Below, in pieces: positions 1 through 10,878 of a stretch of DNA of 64,000 bases. Origin of the DNA: Linanthus parryae (taxonomy: Eukaryota > Streptophyta > Magnoliopsida > Ericales > Polemoniaceae); contig JALGPY010000004.1 in the NCBI GenBank assembly GCA_023055425.1, forward strand, positions 22,219,718-22,283,717, written 5' to 3'. How positions within the stretch are numbered: position 1 is the stretch's first letter; every line of letters begins with the position of its first letter. A program made the translations under genes and the position numbers. The notes beneath the pieces are model-generated. The model ran no database searches. It was not told where the DNA came from and saw only the letters and a program-made list of their open reading frames with translations.

Positions 1-270
1 GAACATACATGAAGAAATCACCAAAACGTTGGGAAATAGTAATGGAATTAAAAAGTTGGGTGGGTGTACGTGACCCCACTGGGCACAGAGTGCATCCGCC
101 CCTGATGGAGGGTGAAGGTGGAAGAAAGAAGGCAGTGGTTCTTGGTGTCCAAAGATTCTAATAGGGAAGAATGAAAGAGATTGGGGTATAGATATTAATG
201 GTAATTTTGCTGTAACATTGAGTATATTTTGTCTTTTGGTCTCTGGAGTTAAGGTCTGTTAGTTGCAAAT

Positions 271-343
271 GGGGGTGCTAGCTTAGTGGTAGAGCGTTTG
301 AAGCCCTTGCGTGAGGTCCCGGGTTCGAACCCGGCTATATGAT
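271..343 (+). repeat. tRNA-derived SINE head or tRNA pseudogene
   Basis: The segment has an internal RNA polymerase III promoter: an A-box-like TAGCTTAGTGG at about 279-289 and a B box GGTTCGAACCC at 322-332, at tRNA-like spacing. The ends do not pair into an acceptor stem and no convincing anticodon arm is visible. It is therefore more likely a tRNA-derived SINE head or a decayed tRNA than a working tRNA gene. No clear SINE tail or target duplication was found. Confidence 0.55.
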
Positions 344-1600
344 GTAATTCTCAAAAACAATGTCTGTTAGTTAATGAGGGGGTATAGTGTCTTTGTCCGA
401 ACAATGAGGGTGTAGAGTGTCTTTGTGCCAAACGATAAGGGATAAGTGTCTTACCCATTTATTAATTATCCAATTTTTGAAATGTGTGGTTGTGATTTGT
501 TTTGAGTTCTCTCTCTCTTCATTATAATCACACATTTCAGGATTATGAATTAAACCAATTACCGGTGCAGAGAGCTTGCAAACAGAGCATATTGATTAAC
601 GTTAAGATACATGGTTGTTCTATGATCGGTGAAAAAATTGACAGATTTGGAGGATTTATGAAAAATAATATACAACCCTTACCAATTAATTACGTTGACA
701 AAAGTGACTTGTGTACATAGATGACATATCATGTACAAAGAGCAAGCTCCGATGACTTGGAAGTTCTTTGCAAGTCTGTTGTATAGAAAACAACAAAAGT
801 ATCAGCACTACGAACTCGTAGAGAATATCCGATGTTGGAGAAAGTACAAAAACATGAGGTGATGTACCTTTGGCGGTTCACCAATGGAATGATATTGAAG
901 ATGTGAATCATGTCAGAGATGTTTTGGAGTTGTGGTGATCCATAAACCTGTTTTGGAGAATGAAGCTATTGTTCAAGACAAAGAGTGACTAACTAAAGTC
1001 TAAGAAAGATTATCAATGTATCTAAAACTTGCAGCCTGTGAAAGATAATTAGCATTCATTAGAAGGATTTACCCAGTGTTACCACAATTCACTTGTATGG
1101 ATCACGCGTTTCGAAACATGGAACACCAAGGATTCTGATCGCTTAATCTGGCGATCCCAATTTTTTTCACTATTTTCACTTAAAAATCTATCTAGAAGTG
1201 AAAATTAAATTTATTAGGTCACATCTATCTTTAGAGTATTGACTTTTAAATACTGTATATATTGAGCGGTTTTATACTCTATGATTTTTGGAAAGTGGTA
1301 AAACTCCTATAAAGGTATCCAACAAAGCCTACTCTTGGCATACCTAATTCCATAGGGCATGACGTTCCGCGATCCCGTTCCCGTTCCACGAACTGGAATG
1401 ATCCGCACTCCAGGTAACTTAGGATTTGCCTATTGTAGGCAAGACTCTAAACTGTACAACATAACACTCTAAGCTCTTAGTTCATACACTTGGTATGCAA
1501 CATGTCAGACCTTTTTATTTTTTAGAATTACATGTCAGACCTTCTAACAGTTGGGGAATATAATAAAAACACAAACTACGTAAAGCTTAAGAAATGAAGA
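344..1600. other. intergenic, nothing recognised
   Basis: No coding segment with family features was seen. Bases 361-460 hold two imperfect copies of a short phrase around 'agtgtctttgt'. The last five bases (1596-1600, GAAGA) are the left target duplication of the retrotransposon that follows. Confidence 0.5.
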
Positions 1601-1872
1601 TGATAGAAACTGAGAATTAAAGTGTCCGTATGGAGTGGACAAGCCTCCCAATTACTCAAACAAATAATAGACAAATATTCAGTACCTCTCTTGGATAATC
1701 CTGGAAGGATACTTAAAGAAAACACAGGAAATAACTGCTACATAACTGCTAAATAATTACTAGGAAACCGCTAGATAACTGCCTACTGCCTAATAACTGA
1801 TTCAAACACCTGGAACCACTAGATCAGTGCCACGTGTGTATTCTGGAATACATACGCAGCTAATTCCTATCA
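1601..1872 (-). repeat. 3' LTR of the gag-protease element
   Basis: A 272-bp LTR starting TGATAG and ending CTATCA. It is a direct repeat of 3507-3772, with a 6-bp extra stretch near 1685-1690. On the minus strand it is the downstream LTR. Confidence 0.93.
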
Positions 1873-1890
1873 GTACACCCTCCTGAAAAA
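1873..1890 (-). other. polypurine tract region
   Basis: On the minus strand this reads CAGGAGGGTGTAC just before the LTR, with an AGGAGGG purine core. That is the position expected for the plus-strand primer of reverse transcription. The neighbouring minus-strand CCTTGAGGACAAG resembles the short stretch often seen between pol and the LTR in autonomous plant gypsy elements. This suggests that the pol genes were deleted cleanly between protease and this point. Confidence 0.6.
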
Positions 1891-1901
1891 CCGTCTTGTC
1901 C

Positions 1902-2549
1902 TCAAGGCGGAAATTCCTTAGATATAAACCGAAGAGATGATTCAGATTGCTCAATCTTCGCTACTCCTTGTATTTTGTAATGGCGACCATTCATGTAAAA
2001 GATGAGGAACATCTTGTTCCAATTCGCCTGCACAGTATTCAAGGATGCCAGCCATTTGATGCCCAAAATGATGTCAGCACTCCCAATAGAGAAGGGATAA
2101 AAATCATCAGTAATTACTAATCCTGCGAGTTGCACTCCAATATTGGGGCAAAAGCGGTTACAACGTATCACATCTCCATTTCCAATCTGGACTCCAAATT
2201 CAGCCACTTGTTGTACCGGCAATTTGAGATTTTCCACCAACGTGTTGGAAATAAAATTGTGAGTTGACCCGCTATCGACCAACCGGATGACCTCTCGGCC
2301 GCCAAGAGTGCCTAATAGTTTCATAGTATTACTATTTTGCTTACCCAAAATGGCATGAAAAGAAAGCTCTGCAAGGTTGGCAGAAGTTTCTTTATCTCTG
2401 CTAGCGTCGTCAATTTGCTCCTCCGCATGCGAATTTTCTGTAAGTTCCATGAGGGAAAAAGATGCTAGTTTGCATCGATGGCCTGGCGCAAATTTTTCGT
2501 TGCAACGAAAACACAGCCCTTTAGCACGACGATTATGTCGCTCAGAATC
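1902..2549 (-). pseudogene. zinc knuckle plus retroviral-type aspartic protease
   Basis: This segment continues the gag reading frame after one TAA codon at 2550-2552. It begins with a CCHC knuckle, LCFRCNEKFAPGHRCK (C-x2-C-x7-H-x-C, the spacing common in plant gypsy Gag), at about 2470-2520. It continues into a pepsin-like retroviral protease with catalytic motif LVDSGSTHNFI and flap-side ILGIKWL. The protease would cut the Gag-Pol precursor inside the particle. The frame ends at 1902 beside the polypurine tract, so no reverse transcriptase follows. Counted from the first methionine after the stop (2450) the protease part has 182 residues. Whether the TAA is a mutation or is read through cannot be told from sequence alone. 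Confidence 0.85.
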
Positions 2550-3479
2550 TTAAGAACTGGAGTTGGTTGGCTGGATGTTTGATGAAAACTTGTGACTTTT
2601 GGCGGGGGTTGAAGAACCTGGAATACCAAATTCACTAGGACACTGGATGGATCCTCTTGTTCCTCGTGTCTGACTTAATTTGGATTCAAACTCCATTGCT
2701 AGGCTCATGGCTTTGTAAACACTCCTGGGATTGTGTATGCGCACATCAGCTTTGAGATCCTCTTGTAAGCCATTAATGAACACGCCTAAAAGGCAGTGTT
2801 CAGGCCAATTTGATACCCTTGATGAACGCTTTGCAAACTCTTGCCGATATTGTTGAACAGTCCTTGTTTGACGAATATTGCACAAGTGTTCATCTGGATT
2901 CTGAAATTCTGCAGGCCCGTAGTTTTCTTGCAAGGCTTTCACAAGTTCCTCCCAGTAAACTAGGGTGCGCTCGTTGTTGAGCCAGGAAAATAAATCCAGG
3001 GCATCTCCTTCGAGATACATGGCGGCTATGTCAACTTTCAATTCATCCGGGGTCTGATAGTAACGAAAATACTTCTCTGCCTTTAGGATCCAGCCTCGTG
3101 GATCCCCTCCTTCGAATTTTGGAAATTCCATCCTTGTATGCGGCCTCCGTGCAGGGACTTTTTGCCAATAAGGATTTTCAGCATTATCTTCTTCACCTTC
3201 CGACCATAAAGATCGGCGGGAATTCTCAGGGATTTCCTTAGCTTTTCCTCTGGCTGCTCTCCGGATAGAATCGGGTTGCTGGCCATCATTTGTTTGGGCT
3301 TTGAGGGCAGCCACATCAGCTTTCAAGGCGTCAATAGCATCGAGACAACTTGTTATGGCTGAAAGTTGGGCTGTGATTAGGTCAAAGTTTTGGGGAGGCA
3401 GGGATGTGTTGATTGGATTTGACGTGGTATTGGTGGGTGGGATTGGTGGGTCTGTAGCGGAATTGCGTGTAGTAACCAT
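2550..3479 (-). CDS. Gag protein of the non-autonomous LTR element
   Basis: This is an intact frame of about 309 residues from the methionine at 3479 (MVTTRNSATD). I chose this start because it is the first after the primer binding site; an in-frame methionine at 3557 lies inside the LTR. A proline-rich N-terminus leads into a retrotransposon Gag domain, with a capsid-like core around YFRYYQTPDELKVDIAAMYL and a VFINGLQEDLKADVRI segment. Gag would form cytoplasmic particles that package the RNA. The frame ends with TAA at 2550-2552, directly upstream of an in-frame zinc knuckle and protease. No frameshift was seen inside it. Confidence 0.82.
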   Translation of the reverse strand: MVTTRNSATDPPIPPTNTTSNPINTSLPPQNFDLITAQLSAITSCLDAIDALKADVAALKAQTNDGQQPDSIRRAARGKAKEIPENSRRSLWSEGEEDNAENPYWQKVPARRPHTRMEFPKFEGGDPRGWILKAEKYFRYYQTPDELKVDIAAMYLEGDALDLFSWLNNERTLVYWEELVKALQENYGPAEFQNPDEHLCNIRQTRTVQQYRQEFAKRSSRVSNWPEHCLLGVFINGLQEDLKADVRIHNPRSVYKAMSLAMEFESKLSQTRGTRGSIQCPSEFGIPGSSTPAKSHKFSSNIQPTNSSS

Positions 3480-3490
3480 TGCAGATCGAA

Positions 3491-3504
3491 TGGCTCTGAT
3501 ACCA
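3491..3504 (-). other. primer binding site (initiator Met tRNA type)
   Basis: On the minus strand this reads TGGTATCAGAGCCA, two bases inside the 5' LTR (3507-3772). It matches the common plant primer binding site complementary to the 3' end of initiator methionine tRNA and fixes the element orientation as minus. Confidence 0.9.
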
Positions 3505-3506
3505 AA

Positions 3507-3772
3507 TGATAGAAACTGAGAATTAAAGTGTCCGTATGGAGTGGACAAGCCTCCCAATTACTCAAACAAATATTAGACAAATATTCAGTACCTCTCTTGG
3601 ATGGAAGGATCCTTAAAGAAAACACAGGAAATAACTGCTACATAACTGCTAAATAACTACTAGGAAACCGCTAGATAACTGCCTACTGCCTAATAACTGA
3701 TTCAAACACCTGGAACCACTAGATCAGTGCCACGTGTGTATTCTGGAATACATACGCAGCTAATTCCTATCA
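3507..3772 (-). repeat. 5' LTR of the gag-protease element
   Basis: A 266-bp LTR, TGATAG to CTATCA, followed by the right target duplication GAAGA (3773-3777). It should hold the element promoter on the minus strand. Confidence 0.93.
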
Positions 3773-3777
3773 GAAGA

Positions 3778-5106
3778 CTTTCATAAGATGAGAGATTTAT
3801 TCCATCATGATAGAGAAATGAAACATATCTCATGACCTTTGAAATTAGAAACATTTATACTCACAAGATTAATCACTAATAATACGGAATCAGGTGTCAG
3901 GAGTAAAGAATCGTAGGCAATAAAAGCTGCCTTCAAGGATGACATGTAATGGGATAAATGTTCATGCATTGCAGTTCATCAAAGACTTCAAGTCCTTCAG
4001 ATTCAACGATGACCTACAGTTTTTTCTAGATATGAAACTCCAACAGCTGATCAGAAATGAATAAATATGCATTTTCTGTTCTGTAGTAGCCAAAGCTGCA
4101 AAGAATAGAGAACAGTAGTACGGGTTATCCGCTAGAATCCTACCCTACAGTAGTATGAGTACCTGTTATCTAGATGAGGTTGTCTGTAGGTGATTTGATG
4201 CAGAGATCTGAAATCTTTAAATCAACAACGCAAATCATGGACAAAGAAACCATCTACCAGTTTCTCTAAATAGTTAACTCAGGGCTCTTGACAACAAAGT
4301 AAGGGTATGTTTTCCTGAACCAATTAATTTAAGTTAATAAACTCAGCTCTTGTAACTGATAGTAACAAAGGAGGAGGAAAACGATCCAGTGCAAATTTTT
4401 TCTTAACGAGTTTCCATGGGCAAATACCTCTCCCCGAGTGAAAGGTAAACCTTTGCCTAAATTACTGACTGTAACAAACTGGAGTACCTGGTGAAGGTGG
4501 TGGTGGCGGTTCACCCACATAGGTTATCCTCACAAAGTAATGCCTAGTAGGTAAAAGGTTAATCAGTAAGCCTGGGGAATTCTAGTTTAGATAATAATAT
4601 TAGACGAACTAGTAACAAAATTATGTTTTTTTAGCGCAATAGTATTGTAAACCCTCTAGAAAATTAAAACTTAGGGAAGTATAGGGAATATAAATGTAAG
4701 TAGGGCCATAGTTGTGTATTTCCTATAGTCTACCGATGAAGGAGGTAAACAAATGACCACCTCAAACGCACTCCTATACATATGGCTGAGTGCATGAACT
4801 GCTATAGCAATTGCAGTGGGCACTTCTAGAATCCAACAAAGAAAGGAGAGAAAATGAGATAAATTCAAATGAAAGTGAAAGTCAAGCCCAAAACCTTTAC
4901 TAAGTAATAACATTTTACACATGAATTCAAGCACTTGGAAATTGTGTTGGGCACTTCTAGTCCACCTATATGAGACATTAGGCTATGAAATAATTGGTGT
5001 TCATAAAGAGTCTCCGATTTAATTTGATAACACAAAGAAGATCCAACTTCGCTCCGGCTAAAGTCAGGTGTTTAGCCAAGAAAGGGGTTGCCTATCAACT
5101 TCAATT
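3778..5106. other. intergenic, nothing recognised
   Basis: AT-rich sequence with only short, low-complexity open frames and no domain motifs. Nothing was supported as a gene here. Confidence 0.5.
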
Positions 5107-6365
5107 AGGTCCTAGAAAAATTAAGGCATCATGATCAATTAAACTGCAGATTTTTTTTGCTTTACCTAACAGCAGTGTTTGAATTTGTCATTGTAGCAAT
5201 TAAAAAGTATAATTTTCAAGCCAACCTGATTAGCTCGAGAATAAAAAATAGGTCAACTAAGAAGATTTCAATAAAAATCATATTAGATAAGAGACAGTAG
5301 GGCATAGGGATTAACCTGCTTCAAATAGATTCCATCTCCATTATTCACCTGTAGGTGTTTTTGTGTTTCCAGGTAGAAAAGAGAAGGACGAAATTTAATC
5401 AAACAGTTCACGACTTGAAGGTATCTCAAAGCGAGCTGAAACTAATAACCCGAATGAACTACCATTTAGGGTATCAAGCATATGCCTAACTCGGGTTCTA
5501 GTCAATCAATGTAACAAATAACAACTGCATAGAAATCGGAAAACGATCACTTCCAAAGGGTTCACTCTAGCCTATAAATAGAAAATAAACAACATTCTTA
5601 GCCCGTCGAGCAGACATCTCTTATGAGTTAACTTATTTATAGATTCCTTGCCCCACCTGATAGTTGTCTCTTCAATTTTTCTCCCATAGCCATGTGTCCA
5701 AAGGAAATACTGCATACTTCTAACCACATTATACTCTCCATCAAACACATGATACTCCCTGTGTATGAAAAAATAAATTATTGAAACTGAAGTGTAACTA
5801 AGTATCACCTATATAATAAATCAGATGACTAAACTTAATGAAACTCTTGATTTCGAGCTTCAACCACATCTCTTAATGATCAGAGGTACTAATTGTACCA
5901 ACAAAGGGAGAAAATGTTTACCTGAGTTCAAATCCTTATTTCGATTACAATAGACCTGTCAGATAGAGGTTGCAACGGGTCTATTCGTAAAAAGGAAAAA
6001 AAATGAGGTAAATTTGGAACTTCGAATTAGGATTAAGATTACCTGAGCCGTAGTCATGGATTTGCCGCCCAATATTTCTCCCCAATTAGCACGTTCAAGT
6101 AGCTGTAGTTTCAGGATCGTAGTGCCTGATACAGGGATTTTGGTTGGGAATACAATTTCTCTGTTTTGGATACTGAACTCGTTGTGAGATGATTTGTACA
6201 AACATCATGTTGTTGGGTAATGGTGGTGAGATCAGGTAAGTATGTGCCAGCCACCCAACGGGGTGGACAATCATGGTGGTGGTTGGCTAGTGAGAGTAAG
6301 AAGCAGTACAAGAGATGTGAGAGAGACAATGCTTCAAATTTCAAGTCCACAATCTGTTCACCAGT
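5107..6365 (-). other. unrecognised gene-like segment with an inverted near-copy at 40500-41764
   Basis: The reverse complement of this segment matches about 40500-41764 over roughly 1.26 kb at high identity by eye, including apparently non-coding stretches. The best conserved open frame (5572-5808, minus) reads through EYHVFDGEYNVVRSMQYF and GRKIEETTIRWGKE, preceded by an acceptor-like CACAG in the other copy. A second conserved block lies at about 6040-6365. The protein family was not recognised and both copies could be pseudogenes. Shared intron-like sequence means the duplication was DNA-level, not a spliced retrocopy. Confidence 0.6.
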
Positions 6366-6984
6366 TCTGAAGCGTCGGATCTCTATCAAAAACGGTTGTT
6401 GTTGAGACAACAATGCTAGAAGTAACAATAAAAGTCCCTCCGTAGCATCTCCAACAGAAAAATGTTCCTTGCACTAAATTTGTTCCTGCCCTAAGCTGCT
6501 GCTCCAGCTACTGACCAAGATATAGCCCACCAACATTTTTTTATTAATTTCTAGTTTTCATCATTAAACAATCAACAACTCTGGTTTAAAGTTGAATTTT
6601 TTTATGTTTTTCCACCATGAATAGTATTCTTCAGTTTTGTCCAGAACTGGCCTAAATATAGGCCTGGTATATATTTGCCCCATGCCCCCACCTTTTTACA
6701 CCAGGTGTTGGAGCTGGATTTGGGCGAATCTGACCTAAATTTATGCCTTAGTATGTTTTTGTCTCCAGTTTTATCCAGAACTGACCTAAGTATATAGATC
6801 TGCAACTACCATTCCTATGTCCACCAGCAACAGATCCCACAAATCCGTCATTAGACCCCATCTTAACCAACTGAGAAACAACTCCGAGAATATATGAAAT
6901 AACCAAATAACCAGCCATTTAATAATGGTAGTTTACCTAGACCACGAACATAGCTCGACTATTTTGGCATATAATGTTGGTAGA
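6366..6984. other. intergenic with a short direct repeat
   Basis: A phrase of about 28 bp (cagttttgtccagaactgg and following bases) occurs near 6632-6660 and again imperfectly near 6775-6803. The start near 6440 carries 'agcatctccaacag', a phrase typical of MITE ends, but no matching partner end was found. Confidence 0.4.
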
Positions 6985-7075
6985 AGCGAAACACGAAGAG
7001 ACCAAGGACTATGTTATCGCTGCGATGAAAAACCTCAATGTGGGCATTCTTGTAAGCAAGAACAAATTTAAGCCT
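6985..7075 (+). pseudogene. Ty3/gypsy gag zinc-knuckle relic
   Basis: Bases 7012-7056 read CYRCDEKPQCGHSCK, a C-x2-C-x7-H-x-C knuckle with the same spacing as the one at about 2470-2520. The preceding codons (VGRSETRRDQGL) also look like the gag-protease linker. The frame decays within 60 bases downstream, so this is a short remnant of an old gypsy element on the plus strand. Confidence 0.6.
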
Positions 7076-8034
7076 TTGGGGGTGTTGATGATGAACTAAA
7101 TGATAGGAACATGAATGATGATTTTTTGGAAATAACTACCGAATGGTGAGATAGGAGTCCCATTTTGGAAAACAGTGCCATTAACCTCCAAGTTGTGATC
7201 CTCATATTCAGGACAAGGTGAAACTATGTGAGGCCAGTAATGCTAGATATCCGAGGATTTAAATTTCAGATATGATTTTCTTTTTATTGTTTTGGTTTGA
7301 TTTTAGTATATGATTTGGTTTAAACAATCTGATTTTATTCTGATATGATATCAGAACATATTTATTTTCTACTTTAGAGAGGCGATTATCTACAATAAAT
7401 AGCTGATGGTTGTATTAGGTAGACTAGAATTAAAGTTGTCTCTTGACTTTGGGAGAGACTAGGCCCTTGGAATCCTGGATTAGCATTTCAATATAAATGA
7501 AATTCTCTCGTTTTCGCTCGCTCTCTCTGAGGTTCTATAAGTGACCTCGTATATTCCTCTATTACTACGTACTACTAAACGCAAGATATGTAAAACAACC
7601 ATTCTTCGGCTCCTCTTGCTCACCAGTTGCTATTATTTCCTGTCCTGCTTCATAATATGTCTGCCAAACATGCATCCATATCTTGGTAATAAACCTACGA
7701 TACCATTATGTAGGTTCTGAGTGCCAACCGTTGGCGTTAACCAACTGTTATGAGAAAGTCTCTCGTGTGTTCTCCACTGTCCTCACACCAGTAACTGCCC
7801 CCTCATGTGTGTCCAATCACCCATTTGTTCTCCAAAACTTACCACATTACCTATCTAGGGATGTCACCGCACGCGTTTTCTAAATCTACGAGTACTCGAA
7901 TCAAGGAACTTGCGGACGTAACTCCATTCTTGTTGCTCGACTTACATAATTGTCCATCTTCCTAGTAACTGTTTCTCTTGTATGATACCGGATCCAAGTA
8001 CACTAGTTACATAATCTTTTGGAAACGAGATTTC
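7076..8034. other. degenerate repeat-like sequence, no gene
   Basis: Bases about 7230-7560 look like a decayed LTR or untranslated region: AT-rich, then a CT-rich stretch near 7508-7530 after 'tataaatgaaattctctc'. No partner copy lies in the window, so this is not called as an LTR. No coding evidence was seen. Confidence 0.4.
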
Positions 8035-8037
8035 TAA

Positions 8038-8431
8038 GAGCATCTCCAGTACTAGGAGTGAAAAGTTAGGTAAATTATTGAGAAAACTATTCTTTTACAT
8101 AACAAATAATGAAGATTTCAAGAGTCTTCTCCGGTAGTGGTTATGCAAAGAATATGTAGTAGCATTTTTAATATATTATATGCTAGAAATTTGGACACAT
8201 GGAGAGAAAATAGTGGAAGTTGGTGAGAAAATTAGGAAACATGTTATTACCCACATAAATAGGGGAGGAAGATGATTTTGCATAACAAAAAATCATCGCC
8301 AAGTTTGGCGAAGTGGATACATAATTTGTGTTTTACCTATCAAGATACATATGCTATTGGAGCCCAACTTTTACCAATTTATTTATAACATACCTAACAA
8401 AATTGGTTTACATAATCTATTGGAGATGCTC
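8038..8431. mobile_element. Tourist-like (PIF/Harbinger) MITE
   Basis: A 394-bp non-coding element with terminal inverted repeats GAGCATCTCCAGTA (left) and its counterpart TATTGGAGATGCTC (right), flanked by the 3-bp duplication TAA (8035-8037 and 8432-8434). TAA duplication, small size and no coding capacity fit a PIF/Harbinger-derived Tourist MITE. Its transposase source is not in the window. Confidence 0.8.
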
Positions 8432-8434
8432 TAA

Positions 8435-9256
8435 GGCACTTGTTTTTTACTCTGTTTGGCCCTATTGTTTCTCTATCACCAGGATTTTCTTTCTGCAACA
8501 CAATGTTCTCGCCATAGCAAAGTGGATTGACTGTAAGTAACTGTAGTTGATAACATGGTATTCCCAGTCTAAATAGCTTAAGCTTCTAGGTTAACAATTT
8601 AAGTATGAAATAATGATGAAGAGGTCACATACGGAGCCAGAAGCACATGTGGCTCTGACATGCAAATTTTTTTCTTCAAAAAACCGACTCGTAAGCTAAA
8701 TAAATGAGGTAATAGAATAGAAAAACAAAGAGAAAATAAAGAAGGTTCAGTGTAAACATACTCTCGTCGTTGCCGTCGCCGGCGATTTTCCAAGTGAACA
8801 CCTATCTTGCTGATCTTTTTTCTCAGTGAACCCTAATTGCTAAAGAACATAAACCCACTACGCTGATTTGGCCTGCACCTTCAATGTAGAGCCCTAGACC
8901 TTCTACGGATGTTTCATAGCAAATCAGACCCACACTATTGTTTCGTCTGATCTGTAAGCCCAAATAACACCATCACCCATTCAAAAAACATCAAACCACC
9001 GAAAAAAGTAATATTTCCTAGTAGAGCTATTTTGTTGGTTGATTCATTGATTCATGTGTAAGGGATGCCTCTGTACGATTCATCACAAAGGCATATCCAT
9101 GCCTTGATATCTGTTCTTGAGTCCTGAACTTCAGGTTTCTTGATCACTACCATGGAACTGCTTTGCTTGACTTGCACATCAAAAAACATGCCTGACTATG
9201 TCAGTGATGTCTTTCTTTATCATAAACATTTGCTTCCTTTTCATTTTCTTGTTCAG
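8435..9256. other. 5' flank or intron of the gene end that follows
   Basis: No exon was recognised with confidence. The frame of the first called exon stays open upstream to about 9140, so that exon could start earlier than 9257. Confidence 0.4.
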
Positions 9257-10115
9257 CCAGTGGAACGAGTTGGTAGATCAGCTTTGAAGGATAAAGATAT
9301 CCCTGATGACCTGATGGTTTTATCCTGCGAGGAAGATCTTTCTATCTGCATGCCTTTTCTCGAGAAAGGTAAAGTAACATGCAAACAAACTTGCTTAAAC
9401 ATATAGTCAACCCTGATCAGCTGCTAAATCTTCCAACCTAAAATCAAATTCTGCACTTGCAGGAGCAGAAGTTTACAGTTCAGAACTGTTGCTGAATGGA
9501 ATAGTTATTCAGAAGCTGGAATACGATAGGTAGGTCTCTAGGAAATATTATTCATTTTTATCAGAATAAAGTGGATGCTTTTGGCTGAATTATGCATATG
9601 CACTTCTGATGTACTAGGATTCCAGTGCTGCTCACCTATGAAAGTTTAATACAGTATTAAAAAAAAAGCCATCTCTTGATGTCAAATATTTTTGCAACTT
9701 GTAATACGTGTTTTACCTTTTTATGTGTAGAGTATCTCCAACCATCATCCCGTAGAAATGGAAAAACTTATATCAACATACTCTTCCAAATAACTCGATA
9801 ATTGAATGCAGTTAGCTCCATGCTTAAATTTTAGTTCTCTATTCCATGGTTTCATTGAAGGTTTTCTTTGAAACTGGGATGCCAGCATGTTATTTTATTA
9901 CGAGTATTGCAGTTGTAGCTATAACTAAGAATGCATATATTTTCATTGGCAGAAAATGTTCGCCGACTTGGCTGACTGATTTTTTTATTTTTTATCTTTT
10001 TTATTTTTTTTATGGCAGGCATCGTCTCTTCGTGGATCATGTCAAGAAAACTCGTTCCACGATATGGTTGAAACAAGGCAGCAAAATGTATAGACCTGTG
10101 ACTAACCACAAATAG
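9257..10115 (+). CDS. 3' end of an unrecognised three-exon nuclear gene
   Basis: Three exons join in frame with GT-AG introns: 9257-9368, 9463-9529 and 10019-10115, giving about 91 residues and a TAG stop at 10113-10115. Exon 1 carries ERVGRSALKDKDIPDDLMVL, exon 2 EVYSSELLLNGIVIQKLEYD and exon 3 HRLFVDHVKKTRSTIWLKQG. Codon phases match at both junctions (G|GA and AG|G). Composition looks like a real conserved protein rather than a transposon, but the family was not recognised. The 5' part was not found upstream, so this may be the end of a larger gene or a truncated copy. Intron 2 is about 489 bp and T-rich. Confidence 0.6.
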
Positions 10116-10543
10116 GATCACTTTTTCCCCGAGTAATAAGAATAGTTTTTTCCCCTTGGTTATTTATTTGTTTGTTCTCGTGTGTTCTGTGTTCACTTTT
10201 TAGTTGTGTGGAGGGAAGAGCGAGCTCAGATGATCCTCTGCACCTGTAAAGCACTGTATATATTCTTTTTCTATTTTTTCAATCTGATGTTATTTCTTGT
10301 TTCAAAAAAAAAAAAAAAAAATCTGATGTTATTTCCGGGTAATTTTTCTTTATGGCTATATTAATAGTTTTTTGGGTTATTGAAAGTAAACCTTCATGCA
10401 ATTTGTGACAGTAAATTCCCTCTACATTATTCCTATCAGTGACAAATATTCACAATCCACACAAGATGCAGTCACTACAATCCTCGTCATTTAAAACATG
10501 GTCACTATCATCAATTGAACCCACATCCACATGCTGCTCATGG
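10116..10543. other. 3' flank of the gene; insertion site of the hAT element
   Basis: Contains an A17-18 run near 10304-10321 and no coding evidence. The final bases lead into the hAT target duplication GGTTTACC (10544-10551). Confidence 0.5.
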
Positions 10544-10551
10544 GGTTTACC

Positions 10552-10845
10552 TAGAGCTGCGATTCGGTTCGGTTCAACCGGCGGTTCTGGTTGAAATCGA
10601 ACCGATATTAACCAAAAATAAGGACCGGGAACCGAACCGGTAACCTGTGGACCGAAACCGGACCCGGTAACATACGGTCTCGGTTCGGTTTCCCCTATTT
10701 CCGGAACCGGAACCAGTTTGGAACCGGAACCGGCCCGAACAGAACCGAGAACCGAGAGCAACGGCTGAATTTTTAAAAAATTTGAACGTTGGTGTGTTGT
10801 CAAATCACGGTCAGTGACCGTTTGGCAACGGTTCTGAACCGTTTT
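10552..10845. repeat. left hAT terminal and subterminal repeat region
   Basis: After the terminal TAGAGCTGCGATT, the sequence is built from dense, mostly overlapping copies of GGTTC, CCGGT and AACCG on both strands to about 10760, with a further copy at 10828-10842. hAT transposases bind short subterminal repeats of this sort. The matching right region is 43555-43772. Confidence 0.75.
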
Positions 10846-10878
10846 TTTGGTTTTTTATACTTTTGTTTTTACAAACAA

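Larger units (their letters stand above)
1601..3772 (-). mobile_element. non-autonomous Ty3/gypsy-type LTR element keeping only gag, zinc knuckle and protease
   Basis: This is a complete small LTR retrotransposon of 2172 bp. Two direct LTRs (1601-1872 and 3507-3772) both begin TGATAG and end CTATCA. The insertion is flanked by a perfect 5-bp duplication GAAGA (1596-1600 and 3773-3777). The minus strand is sense: a primer binding site reading TGGTATCAGAGC lies next to the right LTR and a purine-rich tract next to the left LTR. Inside are only gag, a CCHC knuckle and an aspartic protease; reverse transcriptase, RNase H and integrase are absent. This architecture resembles the TR-GAG class of non-autonomous plant elements, with protease added. 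The LTRs differ by about three substitutions and one 6-bp indel, so the insertion looks fairly young. Mobilisation would need enzymes supplied by a relative. Confidence 0.92.

Noticed and set aside
271..343. Functional tRNA gene
   Set aside because: A and B boxes are good, but the acceptor ends do not pair and no proper anticodon arm is visible.
6440..6803. Possible MITE starting at 'agcatctccaacag'
   Set aside because: No matching inverted end or target duplication could be found.
10450..10803. 117-codon frame at the left end of the hAT
   Set aside because: A by-product of GGTTC/CCGGT subterminal repeats.
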